A stretch of DNA of 48,702 nt, taken from contig NZ_OEZH01000090.1 of the NCBI RefSeq assembly GCF_900243075.1, positions 2,266 through 50,967 on the forward strand, written 5' to 3'. A program made the translations under genes and the position numbers. The stretch is from Clostridioides difficile (lineage in GTDB: Bacteria; Bacillota; Clostridia; Peptostreptococcales; Peptostreptococcaceae). Of the stretch, positions 1 through 8,849 are shown in pieces (position 1 is the stretch's first letter; every line of letters starts with the position of its first letter). The notes under the pieces were generated by a model. It saw only the letters and a program-made list of their open reading frames with translations. It was not told the origin of the DNA and ran no database searches.

Positions 1-56
1 TAGGGATAAGGCTCTTTTTCATGTTAAAATGATGAAAATATACTTGATTTCATACA

Positions 57-109
57 AAAAAGAGTGCCTCATGAACTAAAAAGTTTATTTTGAGACACCT
101 CTTTTTCAT
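57..109 (-). terminator. Intrinsic terminator of the ECF/ABC operon (repeated sequence)
   Basis: A stem-loop with arms around GTGCCTCA and TGAGACAC and an inner AACT-AAAA-AGTT hairpin lies just beyond the stop codon at 120. It is flanked by T-rich runs on both strands, so it could act in both directions. Nearly the same sequence recurs at 8850-8902, also directly after a minus-strand stop codon. Confidence 0.75.
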
Positions 110-119
110 AATATATATT

Positions 120-1361
120 TTAGTTAACTTGATGCTTTTTAAAATTATTTTTAGCAAAAGGTAAAAAAATAACTGAAAGCACTAAGCATGTAAAAATAAT
201 CATTGTAGGTAAGGCTACTATTAAATTACCAAATTTATAGTCTATATAATTAGTAAATGAAAATGAAATAGCTTTTGATGGTAAAATGTTGAGAATCTGA
301 TTATATAATTTATTTGTTTCACTATATTTTAAAAATATTGGTACAAATAGTAATATTATATTTGTAATTAAAACTGGAAAAGGTGATTTCATACAAGACG
401 ATAATAAAAGTGTAAAACTAATTAATACTATTAATATCATATAAATAATTAACACACTTAGTAATATTGCCTGTAAAAATGTATATGGGTATGGAATTGA
501 ACTAGTTGTAAGTTGTAGTGGTAAATTCCATCCAGCAGTTCCAAAAGATAAAAGAAGTATGCCAATAGATACAATTGTATTTATTATAAAAATAATCGTA
601 CCAAATAAAAAGGAACTTATTATTTTAGCTGTTATAACTTTTGTTTTTCCATATTTAGAAGACAATATTACTGCATCAGCACCTGATTGGTATTCTCCTG
701 AAAATACAGAAGCTATACTTATACAGACAGCTACTATAGTAAAAATTAGTAAATCTCTAGATAGTAGAAAAGCTTCCCATCCTTGATAATATCCATTTAA
801 ATAAGGCTCCTTTATATCCTTATTTTTAGATAACCAAAAATCCTTCTCTTTCTGCGTGTAATTTCCCTCTGGATATTCCATATTTAATATTGTATTTACC
901 TTTTCATTTCTAAATTTATAAAAATTAATTCCATTTTCTAATGGCATGGATTTAATTACTACAGGGTTAAAATCATTTGGCTTACTATATGACTCTATTA
1001 TAAAATTATAAAAAGTCTTATTTGGATAGAAAAATTTCCAATAAATATCTGGCTTAAAGTCTGAAAATCCAGCTTCATCTGTTACAATATTCTTTGGATT
1101 ATTAAACATTTCTTGATATTCTCTAATTGAGTTTTCTACTTTTTTATCTGTTATGTATCCATCGTTTAATTTAGATTGTTGTTTTTTTAACTCAATAGCC
1201 TGTAGACCCCTATACTCTTTTCCGCTTTCATCATTAGCCTTTTCTTGGATTGGCATTAACGCAAAAAGAATGATGCTTAACAATAAACTTCCTAAAACAA
1301 CTGCTATTGTAGACTTTCTTTTTATTATTTTTTTTAACTCAAATTTAATTAATGTAGACAT
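120..1361 (-). CDS. ABC-2 type transporter permease
   Basis: This is a predicted integral membrane subunit of an ABC exporter. One N-terminal membrane segment (about residues 17-37) is followed by a long, polar, probably extracytoplasmic region of roughly 160 residues. At least five hydrophobic segments fill the C-terminal half, which is typical of ABC-2 permeases in antibiotic-peptide or lantibiotic-type exporters. I place the start at the ATG at 1361, giving MSTLIKFELKK, because AAGGAG lies 6 bases before it; an ATG at 1379 has no such site. The gene begins about 20 bases after the stop of the ABC ATPase, so the two are almost certainly co-translated and form one transporter. The substrate cannot be told from the sequence. 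The ECF sigma gene at the head of the operon suggests an envelope-stress or antimicrobial-peptide role (inference). Confidence 0.85.
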   Translation of the reverse strand: MSTLIKFELKKIIKRKSTIAVVLGSLLLSIILFALMPIQEKANDESGKEYRGLQAIELKKQQSKLNDGYITDKKVENSIREYQEMFNNPKNIVTDEAGFSDFKPDIYWKFFYPNKTFYNFIIESYSKPNDFNPVVIKSMPLENGINFYKFRNEKVNTILNMEYPEGNYTQKEKDFWLSKNKDIKEPYLNGYYQGWEAFLLSRDLLIFTIVAVCISIASVFSGEYQSGADAVILSSKYGKTKVITAKIISSFLFGTIIFIINTIVSIGILLLSFGTAGWNLPLQLTTSSIPYPYTFLQAILLSVLIIYMILIVLISFTLLLSSCMKSPFPVLITNIILLFVPIFLKYSETNKLYNQILNILPSKAISFSFTNYIDYKFGNLIVALPTMIIFTCLVLSVIFLPFAKNNFKKHQVN

Positions 1362-1381
1362 ACTTATCTCCTTATACATAT

Positions 1382-2248
1382 TTATAGTACTTCATTAATA
1401 CAATATAAATACAAATCTTCTAATGTTGGTTTTGAATTACATGCATTGTCATGTGGTTTTATATCGCTTACAATTCTAAGATTTGCAACACCCCCAGAAT
1501 GCTGGATATTTGCTAAACAATATCTATCAGACATATAATCTATTTCATTCTCATTAACTACACATTTCCATACTTTATCTTTTATCTTTGAAGTTACTTC
1601 TTCTACTGAACCAGTTAAAATAAAGCTTCCTTTTTTCATTATTAAAATTTTATCTGCAATATGTTCTACATCAGATACAATATGAGTAGACAAAATAACG
1701 ATTTTCTCCTTAGAAAATTCTGAAATTAAATTACGAAATCTAACTCGTTCTTTAGGGTCTAGCCCTGCTGTTGGCTCATCTAATATTAGAATTTTAGGGT
1801 CATTGAGAAGCGTCTGAGCAAATCCTAGCCTTTGCTTCATACCTCCAGAGAATGTTCTTATTTTTTTATTAATTACCTCTGATAATCCTACCATTTCTAA
1901 TAATTCTTGTGTTTTTATTTTTGCATATCTAGGCATTAATCCTTTTAATGAAGCTATATATAGCATAAATTCTTTAGCAGTAAAATCTGGATAATATCCA
2001 AAGTCTTGAGGAAGGTATCCAATCATATCTCTAAAATCTTCTCCCATATCCAAGTTATTTTTACCATCCACCTTTACTTCTCCAGATGATGGGCTTAATA
2101 TTCCGCAAATCATTCTCATAAGGGTTGTTTTTCCTGCCCCATTTTCTCCTAAAAATCCATATATACCCTCATTTAATTTAAAGTCAATTTTATCTACTAT
2201 AATTTTATTGTTGTACTGTTTTGTTAAACGTTCCACGCTTAGCTCCAT
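1382..2248 (-). CDS. ABC transporter ATP-binding protein
   Basis: This is the cytoplasmic ATPase subunit that powers the permease encoded just downstream. It has a complete set of ABC motifs: Walker A GENGAGKTT (34-42), Q-loop Gln81, signature FSGGMKQR (133-140), Walker B KILILDEPT (152-160, catalytic Glu158) and switch His189. The last 70 or so residues form a C-terminal extension common in drug and peptide exporter ATPases. The length of 288 residues is normal for this type. AGGAGG lies just before the ATG. It follows the probable anti-sigma gene by about 40 bases and belongs to the same four-gene operon. It resembles the bacitracin/lantibiotic self-protection branch, but the substrate is unknown. 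Confidence 0.9.
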   Translation of the reverse strand: MELSVERLTKQYNNKIIVDKIDFKLNEGIYGFLGENGAGKTTLMRMICGILSPSSGEVKVDGKNNLDMGEDFRDMIGYLPQDFGYYPDFTAKEFMLYIASLKGLMPRYAKIKTQELLEMVGLSEVINKKIRTFSGGMKQRLGFAQTLLNDPKILILDEPTAGLDPKERVRFRNLISEFSKEKIVILSTHIVSDVEHIADKILIMKKGSFILTGSVEEVTSKIKDKVWKCVVNENEIDYMSDRYCLANIQHSGGVANLRIVSDIKPHDNACNSKPTLEDLYLYCINEVL

Positions 2249-2288
2249 ACTATCCCTCCTGATACTGTATATTCTTATTTTTTTTTAC

Positions 2289-3050
2289 TTAGATAATAAT
2301 ATTTTCAAATGAACAAAGATGTTTCCATGTTTTTCTTATTTCATATATTAATGTTACTGATGTCACTAGAAAAACAATTAACCATTGGTTTATTACTTCA
2401 AATTGATATATGCTATTTCTAAAACTGCTAAGTGTAACTATTAATAATACAAGAGATACACCATATATCATACAATAATAATTTGTATGCTTACCTTTGT
2501 TTCTATTTATAATTTCCATACATCCTATACACATTAAGTTAAAAGGTACTAGTATATAAATTATTATATACAGGATGTCTACATCGATGATTTGTTTTGC
2601 AGATATTAAGATAATAAACATAAACAATAAATCACTTACTCCAAATACAAGCATTCTAGTAGCAATAATTTTATGTAATGTGTTTTTTGTTGAGAATTCT
2701 ATTTCTAAAATACTACTATTATATACTTTTGATAATTCTTCTATGTTTGTTAGTACAAAAAGTGGTGATGCTATAGAAATCAAGGATAAAGTATTATAAA
2801 ATGAATTACTATCTGCTGACATACTAAATAAAAATATACATACTGTACATAGTACTAGAAATTGTATAATCCAAGTTCTTTTTCGTATAAAACCAATTTG
2901 AGATATAAAAAAATCTATACTATTCATCCTTTTATCAGTATTAGTAAGTGTTAACTCATGTATAGTTTTAATAGTCTTTTCAAAAGCTGAAACATCATAT
3001 TTTGGAACTTTATACTCCTGTAGACTTTTTTTTATTTCTTTATTATTCAT
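2289..3050 (-). CDS. Polytopic membrane protein, probable anti-sigma factor
   Basis: I do not recognise a specific family. The protein has a polar N-terminal segment of about 55 residues, likely cytoplasmic, followed by about six hydrophobic membrane segments between residues 60 and 240. Its ATG overlaps the TGA of the ECF sigma gene by 4 bases (ATGA), which implies translational coupling. This arrangement, with a membrane protein coded directly after and coupled to an ECF sigma factor, is the usual one for the cognate anti-sigma factor, which would hold sigma at the membrane through its N-terminal tail. That role is inferred from position and topology only. No zinc-binding HxxxCxxC anti-sigma motif is visible, so it could instead be an accessory subunit of the ABC transporter coded downstream. 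Confidence 0.6.
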   Translation of the reverse strand: MNNKEIKKSLQEYKVPKYDVSAFEKTIKTIHELTLTNTDKRMNSIDFFISQIGFIRKRTWIIQFLVLCTVCIFLFSMSADSNSFYNTLSLISIASPLFVLTNIEELSKVYNSSILEIEFSTKNTLHKIIATRMLVFGVSDLLFMFIILISAKQIIDVDILYIIIYILVPFNLMCIGCMEIINRNKGKHTNYYCMIYGVSLVLLIVTLSSFRNSIYQFEVINQWLIVFLVTSVTLIYEIRKTWKHLCSFENIII

Positions 3051-3562
3051 AGTTTACCCCCTTCCAGATATAATTCTAATTTTTTTAATGCTCTATTCAT
3101 CCGATACTTTGTAACAGAGACACTTGAATCCATAATTTTAGCAATGTCTTTAAATTTCAAATCATGGTAATACCGTAAAATTATTACTTCAAATTCTACT
3201 TCTGGTAATTTAGTCAAAGCTTCTTTTACAAATATTTTTTTTTCTACATCAGATAATTCTTGAGTTGATATTTCTTTATCTAATGACTCTAAATATATTG
3301 GTTGTTTTTTCTTCCAAAAATCTTTACACTTGTTTTTTGCAATAACATATAAATAGTTTTCAAACTTACCATAGTGTTTATAATCGCTTATATTCTTTAT
3401 AACTGTTACAAATACATCTTGAGTTAAATCTTGTGCAGTCATTTTATTGTCTACATGGCGATAACAATAACAATAGATGCAATCATAGTATTTTTTTATT
3501 AGAGTATCAAACAATTCTTTTTTTCCTGCTTTTATTTGGGATATAATCCGAGCATCATTCAC
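3047..3562 (-). CDS. RNA polymerase sigma factor, ECF (sigma-70) family
   Basis: This is a group 4 sigma factor that would direct RNA polymerase to a small stress regulon. Region 2 spans about residues 10-80, with TAQDLTQDVFVTVIKN forming the typical 2.1-2.2 helix and FENYLYVIAKNKCKDFW the 2.3-2.4 part. Region 4, about 105-160, carries the helix-turn-helix FKDIAKIMDSSVSVTKYRM. I place the start at the GTG at 3562 because a full GGAGGTGAT site lies just ahead of it. The ATG at 3580 lies upstream of that site and is unlikely to be used. It is the first gene of the sigma, membrane protein, ATPase, permease operon and overlaps the second by 4 bases. At 171 residues it has the normal ECF length, with no C-terminal extension. 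Confidence 0.9.
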   Translation of the reverse strand: MNDARIISQIKAGKKELFDTLIKKYYDCIYCYCYRHVDNKMTAQDLTQDVFVTVIKNISDYKHYGKFENYLYVIAKNKCKDFWKKKQPIYLESLDKEISTQELSDVEKKIFVKEALTKLPEVEFEVIILRYYHDLKFKDIAKIMDSSVSVTKYRMNRALKKLELYLEGGKL

Positions 3563-3585
3563 TATTATCACCTCCGTCATTATAT

Positions 3586-3612
3586 ATAACGATTTAAATT
3601 ATAAAAAAGTCA
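3586..3612 (-). promoter_or_regulatory. Possible ECF-type autoregulated promoter
   Basis: On the minus strand TGACTT and CGTTAT are separated by 15 bases, just upstream of the ECF sigma start. CGT-type -10 elements are common for ECF sigma factors. The predicted transcript would start close to the Shine-Dalgarno sequence. No canonical AAC -35 motif is present, so this is tentative. The rest of 3613-3900 is AT-rich with no gene visible. Confidence 0.3.
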
Positions 3613-3900
3613 GTATTAAAAAAATTTAATTTACCATTTTTATAATTATTTTTAAGCATAGCTCTATAACTATTACCTATACTAGTAATACATATACAAA
3701 TAATCTTATTATATCAAATTAGATATTTTCCCCCTAAATATTTATAGTTTAAAAGCTAAAGAATTTTATATTTGTAAATGTGATTTAAATAACATAAATT
3801 ATTCCTATCATCTTATATAACATTTATAATTGCAAAAAACAGTATGAATATTATAAACAAATTTTTATTAATTAGAATACTTGTCCTACATAATTTCATA

Positions 3901-3928
3901 AAGAAGTGCTAATTATTAGCAACTTCTT
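3901..3928 (-). terminator. Terminator overlapping the end of the 93-residue gene
   Basis: AAGAAGT/ACTTCTT arms with an inner GCTAA/TTAGC stem form a hairpin that includes the TAG stop codon of the minus-strand gene ending at 3909. The downstream strand is T-rich (TTTATG), so this is a plausible compact terminator. Confidence 0.55.
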
Positions 3929-4190
3929 TATCTGATTTTTGTATTTTTAATTCTTTATCCAACATAATTTTTTCTATTGCTTCGTATATTATTGTATCTT
4001 TTTCTTGTTTTTCTTCTAATGTAAACTTTCTTCCTAAGATTGTTTCAGGAGATACTACATGGCATATGGTATTTCCATGTAGTACTGTCATGGATATTTT
4101 ATAACCACTTTTGTCTGTTGGAACATCTATATCATCATTAAAGTATGTTATAGTAACTGTACCATTTAAGTCTTTTTCTATCTTTGACAT
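3909..4190 (-). CDS. Small hypothetical protein (93 residues)
   Basis: I do not recognise this protein. It is soluble, has no signal peptide or membrane segment, and is rich in Lys, Glu, Asp and Ile. The first half looks beta-rich (for example TVTITYF and ISMTVLHG). The second half looks helical (FTLEEKQEKDTIIYEAIEKIM). GGGGG lies 7 bases before the ATG, and the frame closes in a stop codon embedded in a terminator hairpin, so a real short gene is likely. It stands alone between the ECF operon and the divergently transcribed AraC-family gene, and nothing in the context suggests a function. Confidence 0.6.
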   Translation of the reverse strand: MSKIEKDLNGTVTITYFNDDIDVPTDKSGYKISMTVLHGNTICHVVSPETILGRKFTLEEKQEKDTIIYEAIEKIMLDKELKIQKSDKEVANN

Positions 4191-4448
4191 TTAAATGCCC
4201 CCTTTTTATATTTTATGTATCTTAAAAATTGTCCTATTCTCAATCAATATTTATAATTGACCAACTAAACTTAGATTGATTAAACATAAATTGCAAAAAA
4301 TAACGAACTATAAACATTGCTACCACATATAAAAATTAAACATTGAAATATGATATACTATCTTTATTAAGCTAGCTAATTTGTGCATAAAAAGAGAGGA
4401 TGAACTATTTAAACAAATATATTATATAAATTACAAGGAGCTGATTTT

Positions 4449-5303
4449 ATGGAATGGATTGAAAGACTAAACAAAGCAATTAACTATATTGAAGAAAACA
4501 TAACAAAAGAAATTGAATATGAACAAGTGGCAAAAATAGCTTGTTGTTCTACATATCATTTTCAAAGGATGTTTGCTTATATGGCAGATGTACCACTTTC
4601 TGAATATATTCGCCGTAGACGAATGTCTTTAGCGGCTGTAGAACTACAAAATGATGATAAAAAAATAATTGATGTAGCTTTAAAATATGGATATTCTTCT
4701 CCAACTGCATTCAATCGTGCCTTTAAAAGCATTCATGGTGTTGCTCCATCAGTTATAAAAAAAGGAGAAATAACAACTTTGAAAGCATTTCCACCAATCA
4801 GCTTTAAAATTAGTATTAAAGGAGCCGAAGAAATGAATTATAGAATTGAAAAGAAAGAAGCATTTCGTATAGTTGGTGTATCTCAACCCCTTCACACTGA
4901 ATTAGAAAAGAATTTTGAGATTGTTCCTCAAATGTGGCAAAAAGTTGCTTTAGATGGAACACTTCAAAAGCTAATATCTATGATGGATAGTCAACCTCAA
5001 GGTGTATTAGGTATAAGTATTTGTAATAATTCTGAAAAATGGAAGTATTGTATCTCTGTTTCAAGTACAAAATCTATAGATAATACATTGGAGGAATACA
5101 CTATTCCAGCTTTTACTTGGGCAATATTTTCTGGAGAGGGACAATGCCCACAGGCAATGCAAGAACTAGAAAAGCGTATTATAACAGAATGGTTACCTAC
5201 TTCTGGTTATGAATATGATAATGGTCCTGACATTGAACTTTACTTAAATCCAGACCCTCAAAATGCTAAATTTGAAGTATGGATACCTGTTGTAAAAAAA
5301 TAG
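4449..5303 (+). CDS. AraC-family regulator with GyrI-like effector-binding domain
   Basis: This is a transcription factor that probably senses a small hydrophobic ligand. Residues about 8-106 form the two helix-turn-helix motifs of AraC/XylS DNA-binding domains (YEQVAKIACCSTYHFQRMFAY and IIDVALKYGYSSPTAFNRAFK). Residues about 125-284 form a GyrI-like/AraC effector-binding domain (RIEKKEAFRIVGVS at its start, FEVWIPV at its end). The domain order and the length of 284 residues fit the Rob/MarA-like multidrug-sensing group. AAGGAG lies 8 bases before the ATG. It is one of the few plus-strand genes here and ends at its own terminator at 5398-5443. No efflux gene is adjacent, so the targets are unknown. 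Confidence 0.85.
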   Translation: MEWIERLNKAINYIEENITKEIEYEQVAKIACCSTYHFQRMFAYMADVPLSEYIRRRRMSLAAVELQNDDKKIIDVALKYGYSSPTAFNRAFKSIHGVAPSVIKKGEITTLKAFPPISFKISIKGAEEMNYRIEKKEAFRIVGVSQPLHTELEKNFEIVPQMWQKVALDGTLQKLISMMDSQPQGVLGISICNNSEKWKYCISVSSTKSIDNTLEEYTIPAFTWAIFSGEGQCPQAMQELEKRIITEWLPTSGYEYDNGPDIELYLNPDPQNAKFEVWIPVVKK

Positions 5304-5397
5304 TTTAAAATTTAAAAGTTGAGTAAGATATGAAACTAGTAGTATAAATACTTACCTAAATTATAAGATTTTAAATATACTATCAAAATTACCATAT

Positions 5398-5446
5398 AAA
5401 AATAAACCTGTAAAATATATTCTGTATTTTGAAGGTTTATTTTTTA
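5398..5446 (+). terminator. Intrinsic terminator after the AraC-family gene
   Basis: AATAAACCT and AGGTTTATT pair around an inner AAAATA/TATTTT stem, followed by TTTTTTA on the plus strand. It lies 95 bases after the AraC-family stop codon and upstream of the recombinase start. Confidence 0.7.
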
Positions 5447-5503
5447 TGTTTTAAATATAATCAGCTTGCTACTGAATATAATATATTCAAGGAGTGTGAT
5501 TTA

Positions 5504-7009
5504 ATGAATGTGGCAATTTATTTACGCAAAAGTAGAGCTGATGAAGAAGCAGAACATAGAGGTGAATTTGAGACTTTAAGTAGACATAAGACGACTCTTT
5601 TAAAACTAGCAAGAGAGCAAAATTTAAATGTCATTGACATTAAAGAAGAGCTTGTTTCTGGTGAAAGTGTAGAATATAGACCTAAGATGCTAGAACTATT
5701 AGATGAAATTAAAAATAATAACTATGATGCTGTTCTAGTAATGGATATTGACCGTTTGGGTCGTGGAAATATGCAAGACCAAGGACTTATATTAGATACA
5801 TTTAAAAAATCTAAGACAAAAATTATTACTCCTAGAAAAACTTATGATTTAAATGATGAATTTGATGAGGAATACTCTGAATTTGAAGCTTTTATGGCTC
5901 GTAAGGAATTAAAATTAATCTCTAGGCGTATGCAGAGAGGAAAAATCAAAAGTATTGAAGAAGGTAAATTTATAGCTCAAGCTCCTCCTTATGGATATGA
6001 TATTAAATATTTAAATAATAAAGAAAGAATACTTGTAATAAATGAGGATAAAGCAACTGTTGTTAAAATAATCTTTGATATGTATTTAAAAGGAGATGGT
6101 GCCTGTAAAATATCCAACTATTTAAATGAACTTGGTTATAAGACTACAACAGGTAGAACTTGGTATGAAAAAGGTGTAAGAGATATCATAAAAAACAAAG
6201 TATATTGTGGGTACATAGTATGGAATAAAGTTGATAGAAAGAGAAATTCTAGTAGAACAAGAGAAATTGAAGAACAAATTGAAGTAAAGGGAAAACATGA
6301 ACCAATAATAAGTGAAGACATATGGAATAAAGCACAAAACATAAGAAAAAAACGTAGTAATTCTCCTACTCCAAACAATAAAATAACTAATCCATTGGCT
6401 GGGATTGTAAAATGTGGATACTGTAATCATACTTTAGTAGCCAAATCAAATACTACATCAAGTGGATATGAGAAATATATGGTCTGTACTAATTGTAAAA
6501 ACAAAGCTACTAAATTATATATATTGGAAAATAAAATATTAGAGGTCTTAAATAAATGGTTAATAAATTATAGCCTATCTTTAAAAAAAGAAAAAGATAA
6601 TTTGAAATTTGAAGACACTTTAAAGCGTACCCTGATAAGTTTAAATAAGGAATTTGATAGTTTGGAAAAACAAAAAGAACGATTACATGATTTTTTAGAA
6701 CAAGGAGTTTATGATAGTAATACATTTATGGAACGTTTAAAAATAATCACATCTCGCATAGAAAATGTGAAAGATTCTATAAATAAAACAAATATAGATA
6801 TTGAACTAGAAAAAGAAAGAAATGCAGTTAAAACACAAATTGTTCCTCAACTTGAAAAAATTTTAAGTGAATATACAGAGGATAAAGAACCGTATCTAAA
6901 AAACATATTGCTTAAAACTGTAATCAATTATGCTGTATACAAAAAAGAACCTAATCAAAAATCTGATGATTTTTCTTTAATACTCTACCCTAATATCCCA
7001 AGAAATTAA
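5504..7009 (+). CDS. Large serine recombinase (site-specific integrase/resolvase type)
   Basis: This is a large serine recombinase of the kind that integrates and excises clostridial mobile elements (TndX/TnpX and phage integrases). The catalytic domain covers residues 1-150, with nucleophile Ser10 in YLRKSRAD and the DRLGRG active-site segment at 83-88. The Recombinase domain covers about 160-290 (APPYGYD). A zinc ribbon uses Cys304, Cys307, Cys328 and Cys331. A charged coiled-coil segment follows at about 355-450. I start at the ATG at 5504 because AAGGAG precedes it; the upstream ATG at 5429 falls inside the previous gene's terminator. At 501 residues it appears intact. The next gene is a broken ssuA-like fragment beginning within 30 bases of the stop. 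That suggests this is the end of an element, or its remnant, at an attachment site. Confidence 0.85.
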   Translation: MNVAIYLRKSRADEEAEHRGEFETLSRHKTTLLKLAREQNLNVIDIKEELVSGESVEYRPKMLELLDEIKNNNYDAVLVMDIDRLGRGNMQDQGLILDTFKKSKTKIITPRKTYDLNDEFDEEYSEFEAFMARKELKLISRRMQRGKIKSIEEGKFIAQAPPYGYDIKYLNNKERILVINEDKATVVKIIFDMYLKGDGACKISNYLNELGYKTTTGRTWYEKGVRDIIKNKVYCGYIVWNKVDRKRNSSRTREIEEQIEVKGKHEPIISEDIWNKAQNIRKKRSNSPTPNNKITNPLAGIVKCGYCNHTLVAKSNTTSSGYEKYMVCTNCKNKATKLYILENKILEVLNKWLINYSLSLKKEKDNLKFEDTLKRTLISLNKEFDSLEKQKERLHDFLEQGVYDSNTFMERLKIITSRIENVKDSINKTNIDIELEKERNAVKTQIVPQLEKILSEYTEDKEPYLKNILLKTVINYAVYKKEPNQKSDDFSLILYPNIPRN

Positions 7010-7034
7010 TTACATATTTTGATGTTATAATTAG

Positions 7035-7535
7035 ACTGATTACCAATTTGGTGTAATGGCTGGAGCTTTTGCAGGCGGAGAGGGGGACTTTACAACAGCA
7101 TTTGAACCTACAGCAACAGCTATGGAAAAAGAAGGTAGTGGATATATAGTTACATCTATAGGAAAAGACTCTGGGGAAATACCTTTTACAGCTTACTCTA
7201 CTACAAGATCATATATGAAAAATAATAAAGATTTAATTCAGAGATTTACAAACGCTGTTTATAAAGGTCAAATATGGGTTCAACAAGCACCTAGTAAAGA
7301 AATAGCTAAGGCTATGCAACCCTTCTTTGAAGATATATCTTTAGAAGACTTAATAACAGTTGTAGATAGATATAAATCAATAGATGCATGGTCTCAAAAT
7401 CCCGTGTTAAAAGAAGAAGGCTTAAAGAAATTAATGTCTGTTATGAAAGAAGCTAAGGAATTAGATAAGGAAGCACCTTATAAAGATATCGTAAACACTG
7501 AGTTTGCCAATAACGCTATAAAAAATATCAAATAA
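7035..7535 (+). pseudogene. Truncated aliphatic sulfonate ABC transporter substrate-binding protein (3' half)
   Basis: The frame codes for the C-terminal half of an SsuA/TauA-type (NMT1-like) periplasmic-binding lipoprotein. GVMAGAFAGGEGDFTTAFEP is the segment where these proteins close over the ligand, and it is followed by the helical C-terminal domain. A full protein is about 310-340 residues; only about 165 codons remain, and the N-terminal signal peptide and first lobe are missing. The open frame begins after a TAG at 7032-7034, and no Shine-Dalgarno sequence precedes the ATG at 7056. The missing part is not found upstream of the recombinase in this window. No ssuB or ssuC partner is present either. 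The break lies about 25-30 bases after the recombinase stop codon, so disruption by that element or a deletion at its end is likely (inference). Confidence 0.75.
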
Positions 7536-7590
7536 ATATATGTTTAACCTTAATTAAATATTTTCTTAATTATATAATAAAAACTAATAA

Positions 7591-7630
7591 AAATATAAAA
7601 AGAGTCTTTAAAAGACTCTTTTTATATTTT
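7591..7630. terminator. Bidirectional intrinsic terminator
   Basis: A perfect AAAAAGAGTCTT/AAGACTCTTTTT stem with flanking ATAT sequence gives T-runs on both strands. It sits between the plus-strand pseudogene and the minus-strand cupin gene and can serve both. Confidence 0.85.
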
Positions 7631-7688
7631 GAGATTAAAGTTTATATAATAAAATAGAAATCAAAGTACTAATTGTACCTATATATAT

Positions 7689-8036
7689 CTATCCTCTGTA
7701 TTCTGCTCCAGCATTAATTTTTGTAATTTGAACAGCTACCATTTCTTCATTACTACCATTAGTAATTTCATGCCACTCTCCTGTTGGTACAAAAACAGTA
7801 TCGCCGCTTTTTACATCACATTCATGTTCACCAAGTTTCATTTTACCTTCTCCTTTTAGGAACACAAATATTTGTTCACCATTAGGATGTCTATGAGCAT
7901 TAAGAACTTGATTAGGTTTAAAATAATAAACTTCTGAAGTTATATCGCTACCAGCAAATACTGGTATTTTTGGAACTGCTGCATCATTATATTGAGCTAA
8001 ACTTCCATCTAATAGATTTTTTTTATTTTCATGCAT
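7689..8036 (-). CDS. Single-domain cupin protein
   Basis: This is a small beta-barrel protein of the RmlC-like cupin superfamily. Motif 1, HRHPNGEQIFVFLKGEG, supplies His48, His50 and Glu54. Motif 2, GDTVFVPTGEWHEITN, supplies His89. The usual three-His/one-Glu metal site is therefore complete. At 115 residues it is a single-domain cupin with no DNA-binding part. A modest GAGGT site lies about 10 bases before the ATG. It is monocistronic, ending toward the shared terminator at 7591-7630. Proteins of this type include small-molecule binding proteins and dioxygenase- or isomerase-like enzymes; nothing here tells which reaction, if any, it carries out. Confidence 0.8.
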   Translation of the reverse strand: MHENKKNLLDGSLAQYNDAAVPKIPVFAGSDITSEVYYFKPNQVLNAHRHPNGEQIFVFLKGEGKMKLGEHECDVKSGDTVFVPTGEWHEITNGSNEEMVAVQITKINAGAEYRG

Positions 8037-8849
8037 ACTAGAAATACCTCTTTTCTATATTATAGATTTACTATTATTATTCCAATATAAGAAAATAGTA
8101 TTCTCATTCCTTATAATAAGAATAAAATTCTTTTATTTTTAAATAAAGTAAAGTTATATTTTTATACTTAGAAAAAAGTATCTCTATAAAATATAACAAT
8201 TAGCATAACATGATAAATTTATGGTGATTATCACAATAACAATTGTTACAGCTAAATAGTTAATGGCATAAAATATATTATTTTATGCCACTTTTATTTT
8301 ATATAGTATTTTCAATAATTTTATAAAGATAAATTTCTATTTTGTCAGTAAAATGTCAGTAATTTTTTTATTATTTTTTTGCTTTTTTTAGATTTAAATA
8401 ACTGAGAAATGTAACTTTATATTCTAAGCTATTGCATAAATATTATAAAAATCAAGCTTCATTTTCCAGGGTGTTTTTTATTCATTTTGCTTATTTTATT
8501 TTTTATTTCTTCTAATTATTTTTTGCTCCAAAATAACGTTTTTTATTTTGGATTTTAAATGGGCTATATAATTTTCAGCGATGTTTTATACCTTTTTAAT
8601 GAAAATAAGCTTAAAATCAATTTAAATACCCGATAGGATAATTGAGTCTAAAATTTTCATTTTTGGTTGATTATATTTTTATTATGTAAACTAAAAAATT
8701 CTGTTGACTTTTTTATGTACTATATACTTTTTAAACCATTAATATAATCTTGAAATTATTTTTATATTAATTTATATAAATATTTATTTTATATTCATGG
8801 TACTAATATAAAATCCAAAGTGAATTTAGCCATGGGAAAAATATATTAC
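8037..8849. other. Long gene-free, AT-rich intergenic region
   Basis: No convincing open frame with a ribosome binding site is seen on either strand. The first 70 bases should hold the cupin promoter. Two short palindromes, GTGATTATCAC and AACAATTGTT, occur at about 8224-8248. A plus-strand terminator-like hairpin follows at 8264-8290. A weaker CCAAAATAA/TTATTTTGG hairpin is at 8528-8551. The stretch may hold an unannotated small RNA or decayed sequence. Confidence 0.5.
8264..8300 (+). terminator. Orphan plus-strand terminator-like hairpin
   Basis: TGGCATAAAA and TTTTATGCCA form a perfect 10-base stem with a 7-base loop, followed by CTTTTATTTT. No plus-strand gene lies upstream; the nearest gene, the cupin, runs the other way. 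It could therefore end a short untranslated transcript. Confidence 0.5.

Noticed and set aside
5429-5503. Upstream ATG of the recombinase frame at 5429
   Set aside because: It lies in the terminator of the AraC-family gene, has no ribosome binding site and adds non-family residues; the ATG at 5504 follows AAGGAG.
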